DNA of 55,225 nucleotides from Termitomyces sp. T153 (Eukaryota > Basidiomycota > Agaricomycetes > Agaricales > Lyophyllaceae), in assembly GCA_018296165.2 (NCBI GenBank), contig JACKQL020000198.1, positions 1 to 55,225 on the forward strand. The letters are read 5' to 3'. Each line of letters begins with the position of its first letter. The stretch's first letter is position 1. The notes below the pieces were generated by a model. The model worked only from the letters and a program-made list of their open reading frames with translations, was not told the DNA's origin and ran no database searches. Positions 1-10,605 of this stretch are shown in pieces. A program made the translations under genes and the position numbers.

Positions 1-108
1 GCCGTACGCACTACTGGTAATGTGTTAAGCAACTGACCTGTCAATGTAATGATTAGTTGGAGACTATCACACAGCACAGGCTCCCTGGTGAGTAGTATGA
101 AACCCAGA

Positions 109-155
<47 letters not shown>

Positions 156-180
156 CATCCATCCATCCATCTATCTATAT
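109..180. repeat. Tetranucleotide microsatellite
   Basis: An uninterrupted run of CTAT units changes to CATC units near 153-172 and back to CTAT. It lies just upstream of the Helitron coding remnant. The 108 bases before it show no recognisable feature. Confidence 0.95.
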
Positions 181-1177
181 ATTACCAGAGCAATTGGATC
201 CTCTCCTTAATAATCCATTGGGTCCTCAGGGTGACATACCTTCTGATGATGACTTTGACTATGTTGATCCTGCTGGACATCAACTAGCAGAGCAAATGGA
301 TCCTCCCCTTGATGTGCCATTGGGTCCTTAGGATGACATCCCTTCTGATGATGACTTGGATTATGTTGATCTTATTCAATAAAGACCTGCAGAAGACTTG
401 GATCCTGCTCCACCCAACCATCCAGCAAGACTACAAAATTCTGCTGAACAGCCTCCCCTTGAGCTTCCTATTCCACCACAGCTTGGCCCTATTCAGCCTA
501 TTCCAAGAGGAAGGCAACTTTACTTGATTGAATACCCTCCACACTATCTTGGTCCTATGACTGTCATATGTCCACACTGCTAGGCTCTACATTTTGATGC
601 TGAAAAGCTCACCAAGTCTACCATTTATGATCCAAAATTCGGCATGTGCGGCTTACAAGGCCAAGTGAATTTGCCTAGGCTTCAAGATGCTCCAGCAGAT
701 TTACTGAACCTGCTCCATGGGCATCATCCTCTCTCTGACACTTTTAAAACATTTATTTGTCAATACAATGCAGCCTTTGCATTCACATCTCTGGAAGTCA
801 AAATTGATCATGCCATTACCAATGCTCCTGGACCATACAGCTTTAGGATCAATGGAGAACTATATTATTTGACAGGTGCCTTGCTTCCTATTGAAGGCAA
901 TCCACCTGTATATGCACAGCTCTACTTTTACAATCACAATCAGCAATTGGCTTTTTGTCAACAGAACAATTCCAGGCTGGACCCTCAGATAATGGCCTCT
1001 TTGCAGGATATGCTTGTTAGAGTCAATCCCTTCATTGACCTATACAAGCAGGCTAGGCAGATTATGGGAGAAGTTCCAGAAGGCCAACCACAAAGGCTTC
1101 TGTCAAGCTTACAGCTGATTTTGGAGATCCTTGACACTATAATGACCCCAATGAACAGGAGGGGGTTGCAGCTGTAA
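181..1177 (+). pseudogene. Helitron Rep/helicase protein, N-terminal part (broken)
   Basis: Decayed start of a fungal Helitron transposase, the rolling-circle Rep-helicase that nicks and unwinds DNA. Acidic, proline-rich repeats of the type 'AEQLDPPL...DYVDP' occupy 181-420. Then comes a segment with ICPHC and 'LHFDAEKLTKS' (about 560-625), typical of the region before the Helitron_like_N domain, and an open stretch from 644 to 1177 covering the start of that domain ('KFGMCGLQGQVNLPRL', 'PIEGNPPVYAQLYFYN'). Stops at about 329, 380 and 581 and frame changes break the frame. The 181-420 part is also present at 10310-10510, so two copies of this Helitron family are in the window. Identification is by recall of the family pattern and is fairly secure. 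Confidence 0.82.
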
Positions 1178-1234
1178 TTCCTGGAGATGGCTCAGAGGAG
1201 CAATCAAATCATCATGATATAGTCTTGCACTTGC

Positions 1235-3112
1235 ATGGAGGGGGAATTGAAGCAGATCAGCCATCTGCATCCATATTACACTCCATTGCACTACACAATC
1301 ATCTTTCCCACTGGAGAGCCTGGATACCACATGAACATTCTTGCCAGACATGGCCCACAAGGGCAACAAAGAACAAATAAGGTCTCTAAAACCTCATACT
1401 ATGCATATAGGCTTCAACAAAGAACTCTGGAATTTAATGCTGCTCTATGCCGGAGTGGGAGGCTATTTCAGCAATATGTTGTGGATGCATGGGCTTCAAC
1501 TGGGCAAACCAAGTTGAATTGGGTTTGGCACAATCAGAAGAAGATCAGAGCTGAAGTCTATTAGAGAGTGGTGGATGCTGCTGCTGGAGATGAAGAGATC
1601 ACCCCACAAAGCCATTATGTCATCCTTCCTCCTCTCATACTGAAAGTGAATGACAAATACAGCAATTATTCCAGGACTCTATGGCTATTTGCAGGCATTT
1701 TGGAAAACCTGATCTCTTCTTGACTATGACTGCCAATCCAAAGTGGTCAGAAATTGAAGAAGCTCTCTTGAAGGAACCTGCAGTCAATAGGAAGAAACAA
1801 ACAGCTGCTGATTGACCTGATATTGTTGCCAGAGTATTTGAACTCAAGAAAAATGCTGTGGTGAAGGAGATCAAGGAAGGTCTCTTTGGCAGCTGTGTGG
1901 TTTATGTTCATACCATTGAATTCCAAAAGAGAGGACTTCCACACATGCACATCTTGATCTTTTTCCACCATCATCACAGGATTAAGGATGCATCTAATGT
2001 GGATTCCATTGTTCCTGCCCAAATTCCAGATCCAGTTGCTCAGCCTCTATTGTATCAGGTATTGGCTTTGTTTAAATTCTGGATTCAGTAACTTACTTTT
2101 GTTGTCAGGTTGTTACTACCAATATGGTCCATGGCCCATGTGGAGCTGCCAAACTCAATGCTAAGTGCATGGTAGATGGCAAATGTTCCAAGAAATATCC
2201 AAAGGAATTCCAAGAGGCTACTCAGTATGGAGATAATGGCTATCCTCAATATGCCAGGCCTAACAATGGGTGCTTCTTTGAAAAGAATGGTTATTGTTAT
2301 GACAATCATAATGTTGTCCCACCCAACCTTATCTCTCAGCCAAGTACAAATGTCACATCAATGTGGAGGTTTGTGCTTCAGTAGAAGCCATCAAGCACAT
2401 TCACAAGTACATCTACAAAGGCCATGATAGGACAATATTGGAAATTGTTGGAGAGCAGAGGGATGAAATCAAGGAACACTTGGATGCCAGATACATTTCT
2501 GCAGCTGAATCATGCTGGCACATCTTTGAATTCAACATGCATGGAGAGCATCCCCCTGTATATCAATAACCTGTGCATTTGGAGGGCCAACATGAAGTCT
2601 ACTTTCAGGATAATGAGCCTTTGGAGATGGTAGCTGCTAGGCCTAATACAAACAAGACTGCACTCACTGCTTGGTTTGAAGCCAATGCCAGATTCCCTAA
2701 TAACAACACCACTTATCAGAACTTTCCAATTAAGTTTGTCTATGAAGCTTCCAAAAGGACTTGGAAAGAGAGGCAAAGAGGAACAGCTATTGGGAGGATG
2801 TATTTTGCTTCACCAAAATAGGGAGAAAGGTTCTACTTCAGAATGCTCCTAACAGTTGTGACCAATGCAACATCATGGGCTGATCTCAGGACAGTCAATA
2901 GCCATACCTATCCTACTTACAAGGAGGCATGCAAGGCCCTTGGTCTTCTAGAAAATGATGCAGAATGGAGACAGTGTCTTGCTGAAGCTGCTCCAATCCA
3001 GTCAGGATCAGCTCTCAGACAGCTCTTTTGCACTATCCTATTCCACTGTGCTCCTACCACTCCAGAGGCTCTATGGGACAAATTCAAGCACTCCATTTGT
3101 GATGATCTTTGA
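1235..3112 (+). pseudogene. Helitron Rep (HUH nuclease) domain, broken, with one intron
   Basis: Continuation of the Helitron protein. 'GRLFQQYVVDAWAST' (about 1456-1502) and 'LTMTANPKWSEIEEA' (about 1720-1765) precede the metal-binding H-x-H of the HUH nuclease, 'GLPHMHILIF' (about 1935-1965). A 50-bp intron follows (2059-2108, GT...AG) and its removal joins 'PLLYQ' to 'VVTTNMVHGPCG'. The tyrosine motif is at 2393-2431 and reads KHIHKYIYKGHDR. In the family the first His is usually a catalytic Tyr, so one of the two nucleophiles appears lost. Further Rep C-terminal sequence ('GRMYFASPK', 'WRQCLAEA') runs to 3112. Stops at 1562, 1815, 2567 and 2818 and a frameshift near 1690 make it non-functional. 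Confidence 0.82.
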
Positions 3113-3378
3113 CACAGATTGGAGAATATCAGGCAACACAGGGACTGAGACTTAACTGATGAAGATAGCTATGACTATGGCCTTCATCTGATCAATGACA
3201 ACTTGAAGAATTTTGGTGAGACTCTTCAAGACTTTCCAAACATGCCAGAACCCCAACAAGTTTGGAATGTGATTCCAGGCAAGTTGGACATTGTATAAAG
3301 AGTTGACATTGATACTGATCAAATGATTTCAGGAAATAGGCTTTTGCAAGAAGAAAAACAGATTATGATGTTGAGGAG

Positions 3379-4831
3379 TTGAAGAGAAGGGTAGATGAAA
3401 ACAAGGACAGGTTTAATGGTGAACAATTGGGGGACTTCAATGAAGTTATGGACTCTGTGGACAACAACTTGGGCAAGATGATATTCATTCACAGTGCAGG
3501 TGGATGTGGTAAAACATTTGTCTGCAACACTTTGGCTTCTGCTGTTCAGTCCAATGGAGATGTGGTATTATGTATAGCATCATCTGGGATTGCTGCCCTG
3601 TTGCTAGAGGGTGGTAGAACTGCACATTCAAGGTTCAAATTCCCATTCCTGCTCTGGATACATCCATTGCCAATATCAAGAGAAGAACTCAGTTGTCTCA
3701 ACTCCTACTCTGGACCAAAGTCATCATCTGGGATGAAGTCCCAATGCAACACAAAAATGCCATTGACTCTGTAGATCAAGGTTTCAGAGACATTCTGGAG
3801 AAGGATGTTCCTTTTGGTGGAGTGACTGTGGTGTTTGGAGGAGATTTTAGGCAAACTCTCCCAGTTATCCAACAAGGACTCAGGCAGCAGATGATTGCTG
3901 CTTCACTCAAAAGAGGAAGACTTTGGGATCAGATTCAAGTCCACTACTTAGTTCAAAACATGAGATTGGATCAGACTCCTGATAACATTGCTCATGCAGC
4001 TTGGTTATTGGATGTTGGTGCTGGAAAAAACCTTGGGCCTGGATAAACAATACAACTTCCACAAACCATGATCTGTGATGACAATTCTGTCACTGGATTG
4101 ATCTCTTCCACTTATCCTCATATTGATCACCATCAAGATGATCAGTATTACTTGGACTGTACCATCCTTTCTGGCAAGAACTCTGATGTAGAGGGTGGCA
4201 AGAACTCTAATGTAGAGGATATCAACTCTGAAGTTTTACAGAGATGCCAAGGAGAAGAGAAAATCTTGCAGAGTGCAGACTCTGTCATATCTGATGATGG
4301 GAATCCTAATGGTCTTGTATTGTATCCAATGGAATACCTCAACTCTTTCAGAACCAGCAGTTTGCCTTTGGCTAGATTGGCTCTGAAGATTGGTGTTCCT
4401 GTCATGCTGCTTAGGAATCTGGATACAGCTAAAGGACTTTGCAATGGGACAAGAATGATTGTCACTCACATCAGCAACAGAGTTCTCAGATGTAGAATCA
4501 TCAGTAGAGATGCCAAGTTTGCAGGATCAATTGTTTTGATTTCAAGAATCAACATGGATGTTTCTGAAGAAGATTTGCCAATTCCATTGTGCAGGAGACA
4601 ATTCCCAGTTTGATTGGCCTTTGCTATGACAATCAACAAGTCTCAGGGTCAATCAGTCAAGCATGCTGGATTGGACCTTCAATCAGGAGTTTTTGTACAT
4701 GGCCAACTTTATGTTGCATTTTCTTGGTGCACATCAGGAGATCATATTCAGTAATTTTGGACCTAGAAAACACATCAAGAAAGACTGCAAATATTGTCTA
4801 TCAAGAAATACTGAATAGTTTACAAATGTAA
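3379..4831 (+). pseudogene. Helitron Pif1-like helicase domain, broken
   Basis: Superfamily 1B helicase half of the Helitron protein. Walker A is at 3499-3516 (HSAGGCGKT). Walker B follows in a shifted frame at about 3723-3740 (IIWDEV), then GGDFRQTLPVI (about 3836-3868), an arginine-containing motif LVQNMRLDQT (about 3949-3978), 'GVPVMLLRNLDTAKGLCNGTR' type motif V sequence (about 4393-4455) and the final '[10 protein letters not shown]' motif (about 4626-4655), with the usual C-terminal end 'TANIVYQEIL' closing at 4831. At least three frameshifts and several stops are present. CpG is nearly absent from the whole stretch. As a relic of an autonomous Helitron this is secure; activity is not possible as written. 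Confidence 0.85.
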
Positions 4832-4952
4832 GTGTGACTTTTGTTGGATTCAAGCAACAAATGGCTAATTTCTATGAACTTCAGCATCTAATGTCTATAG
4901 CTGGACCATGTAGTATAGATATTCTGGATGGTTTACAAATGTAAGTGTGACA
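4814..4952 (+). repeat. Short direct duplication after the helicase end
   Basis: The 21-base string GTTTACAAATGTAAGTGTGAC occurs at about 4818 and again at about 4930, with similar flanking bases. It overlaps the end of the helicase frame and looks like a local duplication at the coding end of the Helitron. Confidence 0.6.
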
Positions 4953-5090
4953 ATTTAAATAATTGCTTGGTTAATACTAACTTTTATAATTTTCAGCATC
5001 TCTAATATATACCAGTAGACATTGTAGTATTTTGTGAATAATGTAATATAGATACATGGATTGGTTTATACATGAAATCTCAGTGTTTGA

Positions 5091-5370
5091 ATTGTAAGAG
5101 AAAAGCAACACAAACAAAGTGAGGTTGGGTTTGGGATGAAGCATTGAGTAGAATATTGAGGACCTAACCAAACAAAGTGAGGTTGGGTCTGAGATGAAGC
5201 AAGAGCTACAGGCCTGTGCCAAAGGCATGGACCATAGCTTGTCTATAATATATGGGATGACAGATGTGGGAATGTGGCTGTGCCTATATATGCAACAACT
5301 TTTTGGGATTCTGCTGAAGTAAGCCTGACTAATGCTAACCAATTCTTACATAAGAATTGCCTTTTAAGGT
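5091..5370 (+). repeat. Helitron-type 3' block: 59-bp units, hairpin and palindrome
   Basis: Contains two partial 59-bp units ('AACAAAGTGAGGTTGGGT' at about 5112 and 5172), then the AGCTACAGG...CATAGCT hairpin (about 5206-5238), then sequence ending in the palindrome TTCTTACATAAGAA (about 5343-5356). The block from the hairpin to the palindrome is repeated at 8515-8670. Because the same repeat plus hairpin also follows the Helitron N-terminal fragment at 10510, I infer that it belongs to the 3' region of this Helitron family. I could not fix a CTRR terminus. Confidence 0.55.
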
Positions 5371-6840
5371 AGTTGGCTCTTTGTTCACACTTCAAATAAG
5401 GAAAAACAGACAGCTTTGGTTGATAGCATGAATCTATTGTTTCTTTGAGCCATTAAGATTGATATTTCAGGCAAATTTCAGCCTTTTTCAGGCATGACTT
5501 ATGTGAAATGTACTGTCTTTTGATATACCTCTTCAAGCAACACTTCTGGCTGTTCTTTAGGAAAGAAAGAAAGGTCAGAACAATGAAATTCATGATCAAA
5601 AATGGCCAAAGAAGTGGTTTAAAATGTTTCTTTAACTCTTAAAGGCTTCTACTTATTCTTTGGAAAGGAGAATGGTTGCCCAGTGTATATCTCTAGGCAA
5701 CTATGGTTCCTGAGGGACTTTGAGAGGTTTATGACATACAGTATGTTTTGACTATAAATCTGACTTGAATTTGATTGCTGATATCCCCTAACTTGGAATG
5801 TGTATTCTGTGATGTTAGGTGGTACCAACATTGAATTGTAAATTCAAATCCTTAACCAAACAAAGTGAAGCTATACTTGGACTGTGCTGATAGCTGTTTG
5901 CTGGCTTTCTGATTTCAAGGTGTATGGTTCAGACTTAAAAGTGTGAATTCTTCTAATTTTACAGTAATCAGTTCCTATGTCTTAGAGTCAACTTACTCCT
6001 GATCATCTCCAACTTTTCCTGCTCTCAGTAGATATTTGACTACATTATGACAGCCTCTGAGAAAAGAATGGAGGGTTTAATTTATTATGCTACTATTAGT
6101 GAAGAGAGCATTGAAGATTGCTTTGAGATGGAAAAAGCTTCAGAAGGCAGTAAGAATATAGAATGTGAAAAGTTGATAGTCTTCTGTTAAGGGACTGGAA
6201 TAGGAGGTTTTTTGCTCAGTATTATGACATATATCTATGTTTGAATAGACTGGATTGCTACTAGCTGTAGGCTACATCCTGTTTCTGAGGATCCACAGAG
6301 TTTTTGATTTGAAGGTGTATGGTTTGTGATTAGATGATGTATAGTCAGATATATCAAGTTTTGAAGACAACAGATGAGTGATGTCAAAGGTCTGATTGCT
6401 AAGTATTAGTACCATTTAGTGATACCAATAATGAAATTATAGATATCTCATTACTCAGACTGCTTTCCCTAATTTGTTTCTCTTTAGTATATTTTGGTGT
6501 CCAAAAATTGTCTAACATGCTCTTCAAAGTGCATGAGTAATAAGGGGATAGAAGGTGGAGGAGACTTTGATTGATCAATAATTCTAAATGTTCAAGTATA
6601 TTATAGATGATTTATTGATGATAATCACTTGCAAGAGTTGGAATATTGAAAATTTAACCAAGCAAAGTGAGATTTGGTCTGGATTTCAGCATTATATTAA
6701 AAGTAATGGAATACTTATAAAGGAAAGTTCATTTGATTGAGTGAAATATAATTGAAATCATAGTATAGACTTATGTTTACTGACATTGACAATGACAGGA
6801 CTAGCAACACATTGATTTAAAAAAGAAAGACCAAAGTCAG
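5371..6840. other. Non-coding, CpG-poor repeat-derived stretch
   Basis: No convincing reading frame is seen. Isolated decayed pieces resembling the 59-bp unit occur near 5852 (AACCAAACAAAGTGAAGC) and 6655 (AACCAAGCAAAGTGAGAT). A short duplicated phrase about GAAGGTGTATGGTTT occurs near 5917 and 6312. The stretch is probably degenerate Helitron non-coding sequence. Confidence 0.5.
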
Positions 6841-6869
6841 CTTTCATTCAGTTAGGTCTGGGATAAAAG

Positions 6870-6949
6870 ACAAACTGAGGCTGAGTTTGGATCTTGGCAT
6901 TGAGTTGACAAAATACAAAGACCTCACCAAACATAGTGAGGTTGGGTCT
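6870..6949 (+). repeat. 59-bp tandem repeat, left part split by solo LTR
   Basis: One full and one partial unit of the 59-bp repeat end at GGTCT (6945-6949), the first copy of the target duplication of the solo LTR that follows. The array resumes at 8084 with the second GGTCT. Confidence 0.8.
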
Positions 6950-8083
6950 TGTCAGGGTCCGCTGACCTCGGGGGCGCAGCTGCACTGGGCGAGTCCTTAC
7001 TAGGCGGGCGTGATTCCCCTGCATTGGTGACCGGACACTCGAAGACGTTCTGGGTCCTGGTGGTTTGCGCGGGTAATTGGGAGATGTGATCCAGACAGGT
7101 CCGGGAAGGTCCGGAGAAGTCGGATTGTGGGGAAATGAGACGGTCTTGGCGGGGTTCAGGCAGAAGGCCGTACGGGAGATTTGCGGAAGCAAGGGAGTAG
7201 GTGGCTGGGGGCGGAGCCGGGGTTTGATGGGAGATCATTTGGAGTTGATGGAGTCCGGGACCGAGCGAAGAGTGAGGTTCGGACCTGGTAAGGAGTGTTG
7301 GGGTTCGTAATTATAATTGCGGAGTTCGTGAGGTCGTTAGGGTTGATGAAGAATTGGGCACAAGGGTCAGACGACGTCACCGAGACGGCGTCGGACGAGA
7401 CAATATGGAACAAGAGTAGATTCGAGTGGAGGTACGAAACAATAACGAGAACGATAACGAAAAGGGGACGAGACAAGACCGGGAGACTGAGATAAGACCG
7501 GGAGACTGAGATAAGACCGGGAAACTGAGAGTAAGGAGAAAGAGACACGAGAACGAACACGAAACACAAAAAGGAAGCAATCAGACCATAGGTAACGTTA
7601 AGCAATATCAAGACTGGAGTACGAAGAGCTACTCGATGACTTATATACTGACTACCGGAGGACTTCGGGGTACGTCGGCTGTGGCGGCGGGGCTTGGCAG
7701 GGCTTGACGGAGTGGGCGGGTGTCGGTTGTGATCGAAGATCGTGCCGCGCTGATACGTTGATGGGATCGCGGGTTGTTCCGAGGTTGTCGTGATATTCCG
7801 GAATAGGTCGGAGGAAGCAGGGTGTCAAGTTAATGATGGGTGGGCGAAGATCAGGAATAGCGGGGGTGGTTCTCGGGGTTTGGGAAGCCCAGGGTAAGTG
7901 TCAGTGGCTGCGGGGCAGGCACCAAAGTTGGCCAGGGGGCCGTCGGAGTTAGCCGGGGAGGTGTCGGAGTTAGCCGAAGTAGGCGTGGGCATGGGCGGAA
8001 GTTCGGCGGAGCGTTGGGGGTCCTTTTGGGGGTTCGGGGGTTTGATGGACGATGTGCGGGGTTTTGGGGAACGGGTCGTGACA
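6950..8083 (-). mobile_element. CpG-rich solo LTR (family S) with 5-bp target duplication
   Basis: A 1134-bp LTR starts TGTCAGGGTCC on the plus strand and ends GGGTCGTGACA, so it has TG...CA ends. It is flanked by a perfect 5-bp duplication GGTCT (6945-6949 and 8084-8088). No internal coding region is attached, so it is a solo LTR left by LTR-LTR recombination. Orientation is taken from the related LTR next to a minus-strand gag at 39.8 kb, which reads TGTCATGACC...CCTGACA in the sense direction. Related copies are at 12191, 36624, 41951 and 47923. This copy is rich in CpG (five in its first 70 bases), whereas the others have mostly TG or CA at the same sites. Open frames in it are by-products of the composition. 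Confidence 0.9.
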
Positions 8084-8505
8084 GGTCTGGGACTAAGCAT
8101 TGAGTTCAAAATACAAGGACCTAACCAAACAAAGTGAGGGTGGGTCTGGGATTTAGCATTGAGTTTGAAATACAAAGACCTAACCAAATGAAGTGAGGTT
8201 GAGTCTGGGACTTAGCATTGAGTTTGAAATACAAAGACCTAACTGAATGAAGTGAGGTTGGGTCTGGGACTTAGCATTGAGTTTGAAACACAAGGACCTA
8301 ACTGGATGAAGTGAGGTTGGGTCTGGGATTTAGCATTGAGTTGGAAATACAAAGACCTAACCAAATGAAGTGAGGTTGGGTCTGGGAATTAGCATTGAGT
8401 TTGAAATACAAGGACCTAACTGAACAAAGTGAGGTTGGGTCTGGGAATTAGCATTAAGTTTGAAATACAAGGACCTGACTGAACGAAGTGAGGTTGGGTC
8501 TGGGA
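8084..8505 (+). repeat. 59-bp tandem repeat array, seven units
   Basis: The phrase AGTGAGG recurs at 8133, 8192, 8251, 8310, 8369, 8428 and 8487, an exact 59-bp spacing. Each unit reads roughly 'GGACCTAACCAAATGAAGTG' followed by 'AGGTTGGGTCTGGGATTTAG' and 'CATTGAGTTTGAAATACAAA'. 59 is not a multiple of three and the units carry no continuous frame, so this is a minisatellite, not a protein repeat. The array continues leftwards across the solo LTR. Confidence 0.93.
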
Positions 8506-8514
8506 TGAAGCAAG

Positions 8515-8675
8515 AGCTACAGGCCTGTGCTGAAGGCATGGGGTGTAGCTCATCTATATAATATGTGATGATGGACATGGGAAAGTGGCTGTGTGGATGA
8601 CTTTTTGGGATTCTGCTGAAGTAAGCCTGACTAATGCTGACCAATTCTTACATAAGAATTGCCTTTTAAAAGTGA
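8515..8675 (+). repeat. Terminal hairpin block after the 59-bp array
   Basis: The array runs into GCAAGAGCTACAGG...GGTGTAGCTC, a decayed form of the hairpin seen best at 10553. It is followed by about 120 bp matching 5240-5370, ending in the palindrome TTCTTACATAAGAA (about 8646-8659). The gradual decay of the stem compared with 10553 fits CG/GC to AT mutation. Confidence 0.65.
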
Positions 8676-9080
8676 ACACAATACAAGTTGGCTGTTTTTG
8701 GCTGTTCAAACATGTTTTCCTGAAAAAAAAATTATAGTAGACAACTTTAATAAGTGGATACTATCTTTTCACTATGTGTAAAAGATGCCAATTAGTCTGC
8801 AGGGATGAAAAAGGCCAAACACAATTTGGTGGATACTGTTTTTCATGCCTCACATGTTTTTGGACACAACATGACCAAACAATGGGCATTTTCAAAGTTG
8901 TGGAAAGGAGGCCACACAACAAAGTATGTTTGGTCACATCTATTGATTGATTGATGTTGACTAACAAGCTTATTAGTAACTCCTTAACTACATTGGGCTA
9001 TTGATATATCAAATATCTTATCATGCAAGTTGATTTTAATAGTTTTTGACTGTTAAATTGCTTAACAATTGATGTTTCAG
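8676..9080. other. Non-coding; probable 5' intron or leader of Helitron copy 2
   Basis: No gene is seen. The end of the stretch, GCTTAAC...GATGTTTCAG at about 9060-9080, resembles a branch point plus 3' splice site just before the Helitron N-terminal exon, so part of this may be an intron of the second Helitron copy. Confidence 0.4.
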
Positions 9081-10510
9081 GCAACCACCTACTATTCCTG
9101 AAAGCCAAAGGCAACAGGCTAGGAATCAAAGGAGACTTGAACAGTTACAAATGACAGATCCTGATGATCATCATGCAAATAGAAACAATAGATCTTTAGA
9201 ACAGATCAATACTGTAGTTGTCCCACTACTTCAATTGGGGCCTGGGAGTATGGGAACTGGGGGTAACAATCAATCTATGAAATCTAGGGGTATGGGAACT
9301 GGGGGTAACAATAAATCTATGGGATCTGGGATATAGGATCTGGGGGATTGAGGCTTAATCACCAATCTATAGCCACCACTTCTAGCTCTTCAGGAAGACC
9401 TATTAGGCAGCTAGCACCTGCTGATGATCCATTTTCTATGGTCATTCCTGAAACTGTTTTACCTGAAGGATGGAATGCCCCTTTACAGAATACCTTACCT
9501 AGATTGGTTACTCCTCTGCCTGCTCCTATACAGAAAAGAGTCAATAGACTCAATCAGCCTATTGCAACTATGGGTATTCCTGAAACTCATCTGCCTGAAG
9601 GATGGAATGCCCCTTTACAGAATGCCTTGCCTAGAATGGTGCCACCTCTGCCTGTATATGAAAGAGTCAATAGGCTGGGACCAGTCAATCAGCCCACTGT
9701 TGCTCAAGCTACTGTAGATATTGCTGAAACCCATCTGCCTGAAGGATGGGATGCACCTTTACAGAATCCCTTACCTAGATTGGTGCTCTCTCTGCCTGCT
9801 CCTATACATGGAAGAGTCTCAAAAGCTGCTGTACCAGAACCTATGCACATAATGATACTACCTCCCCTTCCCACATTAGCTCTATTTCAAAAGCAACAAA
9901 GGCTGAAACAGAGGCAACAGGAGCAAGCACTAGCAGCCTTACAAGAGCAACAAAGGATGAGACATATTGCTCTAGCTGAAGAACCAAAGAAACAGCAAGA
10001 GGAGGCACTAGCAGTACTGCAAGCACAACAAAGGCTCAGACAAATTGCTATGGCTGAAGAGCAGGAGAGGCAACAACAACCTTTGGCTATTCTGAGCCAG
10101 GAGAGAGAAAGAGAGGAAGAAGAGCAATTTATGCCAGAGGTTAGTTTAAGACAGATTTAAATGCTACTTTACCTAATAAAGTTGAACAGCATATAGATTT
10201 GAATCCTGAACATAGGCCTTTGAATGCAGCTATGGCTTAAAGGATCTTTCAAGGCTGGGAAGAGCAACATGTAGCTGATCTGGAAGAGGACTTCAATGGT
10301 TTAGGTGTTCAGAATGACATACTTGATGATGAATTGGAATATGTTGATCCTGCTGAATATCAACCAGCAGAACAATTGGATCCCCCCCCCTTGATGATCC
10401 ATTGGATCCTCAGGATGACATGCCTTCTGAGTATGAGTTGGAATATGTTGATCCTGTTCAACAGAGACCTGCAGAAGACTTGGACCCTGCTCTACCCAAT
10501 CATCCAGCAG
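9081..10510 (+). pseudogene. Helitron protein N-terminal exon, internally repeated, truncated
   Basis: The reading begins 'ARNQRRLEQLQMTDPDD' (about 9120-9165), then shifts frame at about 9340 into a 270-codon open frame (9348-10160). This frame has two parts. The first is three repeats of about 48 residues built on 'LPEGWNAPLQNALPRM' (residues about 35-165). The second is a Gln/Arg/Glu-rich probable coiled coil (residues about 180-260, 'LKQRQQEQALAALQEQQRM'). After 10160 the frame is broken but continues with the same 'PAEQLDPP' and 'PAEDLDPALPNHPA' repeats as 181-420, which is how it is tied to the Helitron. The coding sequence stops abruptly at 'CATCCAGCA' (10510), where a 59-bp repeat unit begins; the Rep and helicase parts are missing. 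Function of this N-terminal region is unknown. Confidence 0.72.
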
Positions 10511-10605
10511 GACCTAACCAGACAAAGTGAGGTTGGGTCTAGGATGAAGCAAGAGCTACAGGCCCATGCCAAAGGCATGGACTGTAGCTCATGGTTTATA
10601 TATTA
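10511..10605 (+). repeat. Single 59-bp unit plus near-perfect hairpin
   Basis: One repeat unit (GGACCTAACCAGACAAAGTG...) is followed by AGCTACAGGCCCATGCC, loop AAA, and GGCATGGACTGTAGCT. This is a stem of about 16 paired positions with one mismatch and one bulge, spanning about 10553-10588. It is the best preserved of three copies (also 5206 and 8516). It is attached directly to the truncated Helitron N-terminal exon, consistent with a Helitron 3' terminal hairpin. Confidence 0.75.

Noticed and set aside
109..180. Microsatellite as a CRISPR-like or regulatory array
   Set aside because: It is a plain tetranucleotide run without spacers. No CRISPR array or other prokaryotic feature was found anywhere in the window.
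7077..7611. Open frames on both strands inside the CpG-rich LTR at 6950-8083
   Set aside because: They lie wholly within an LTR, have no domain, and are absent from sister copies; GC-rich composition explains them.
8100..8644. Minus-strand frames over the 59-bp array, suggesting a repetitive protein
   Set aside because: The unit length is not a multiple of three and the frames change from unit to unit; the array is non-coding.
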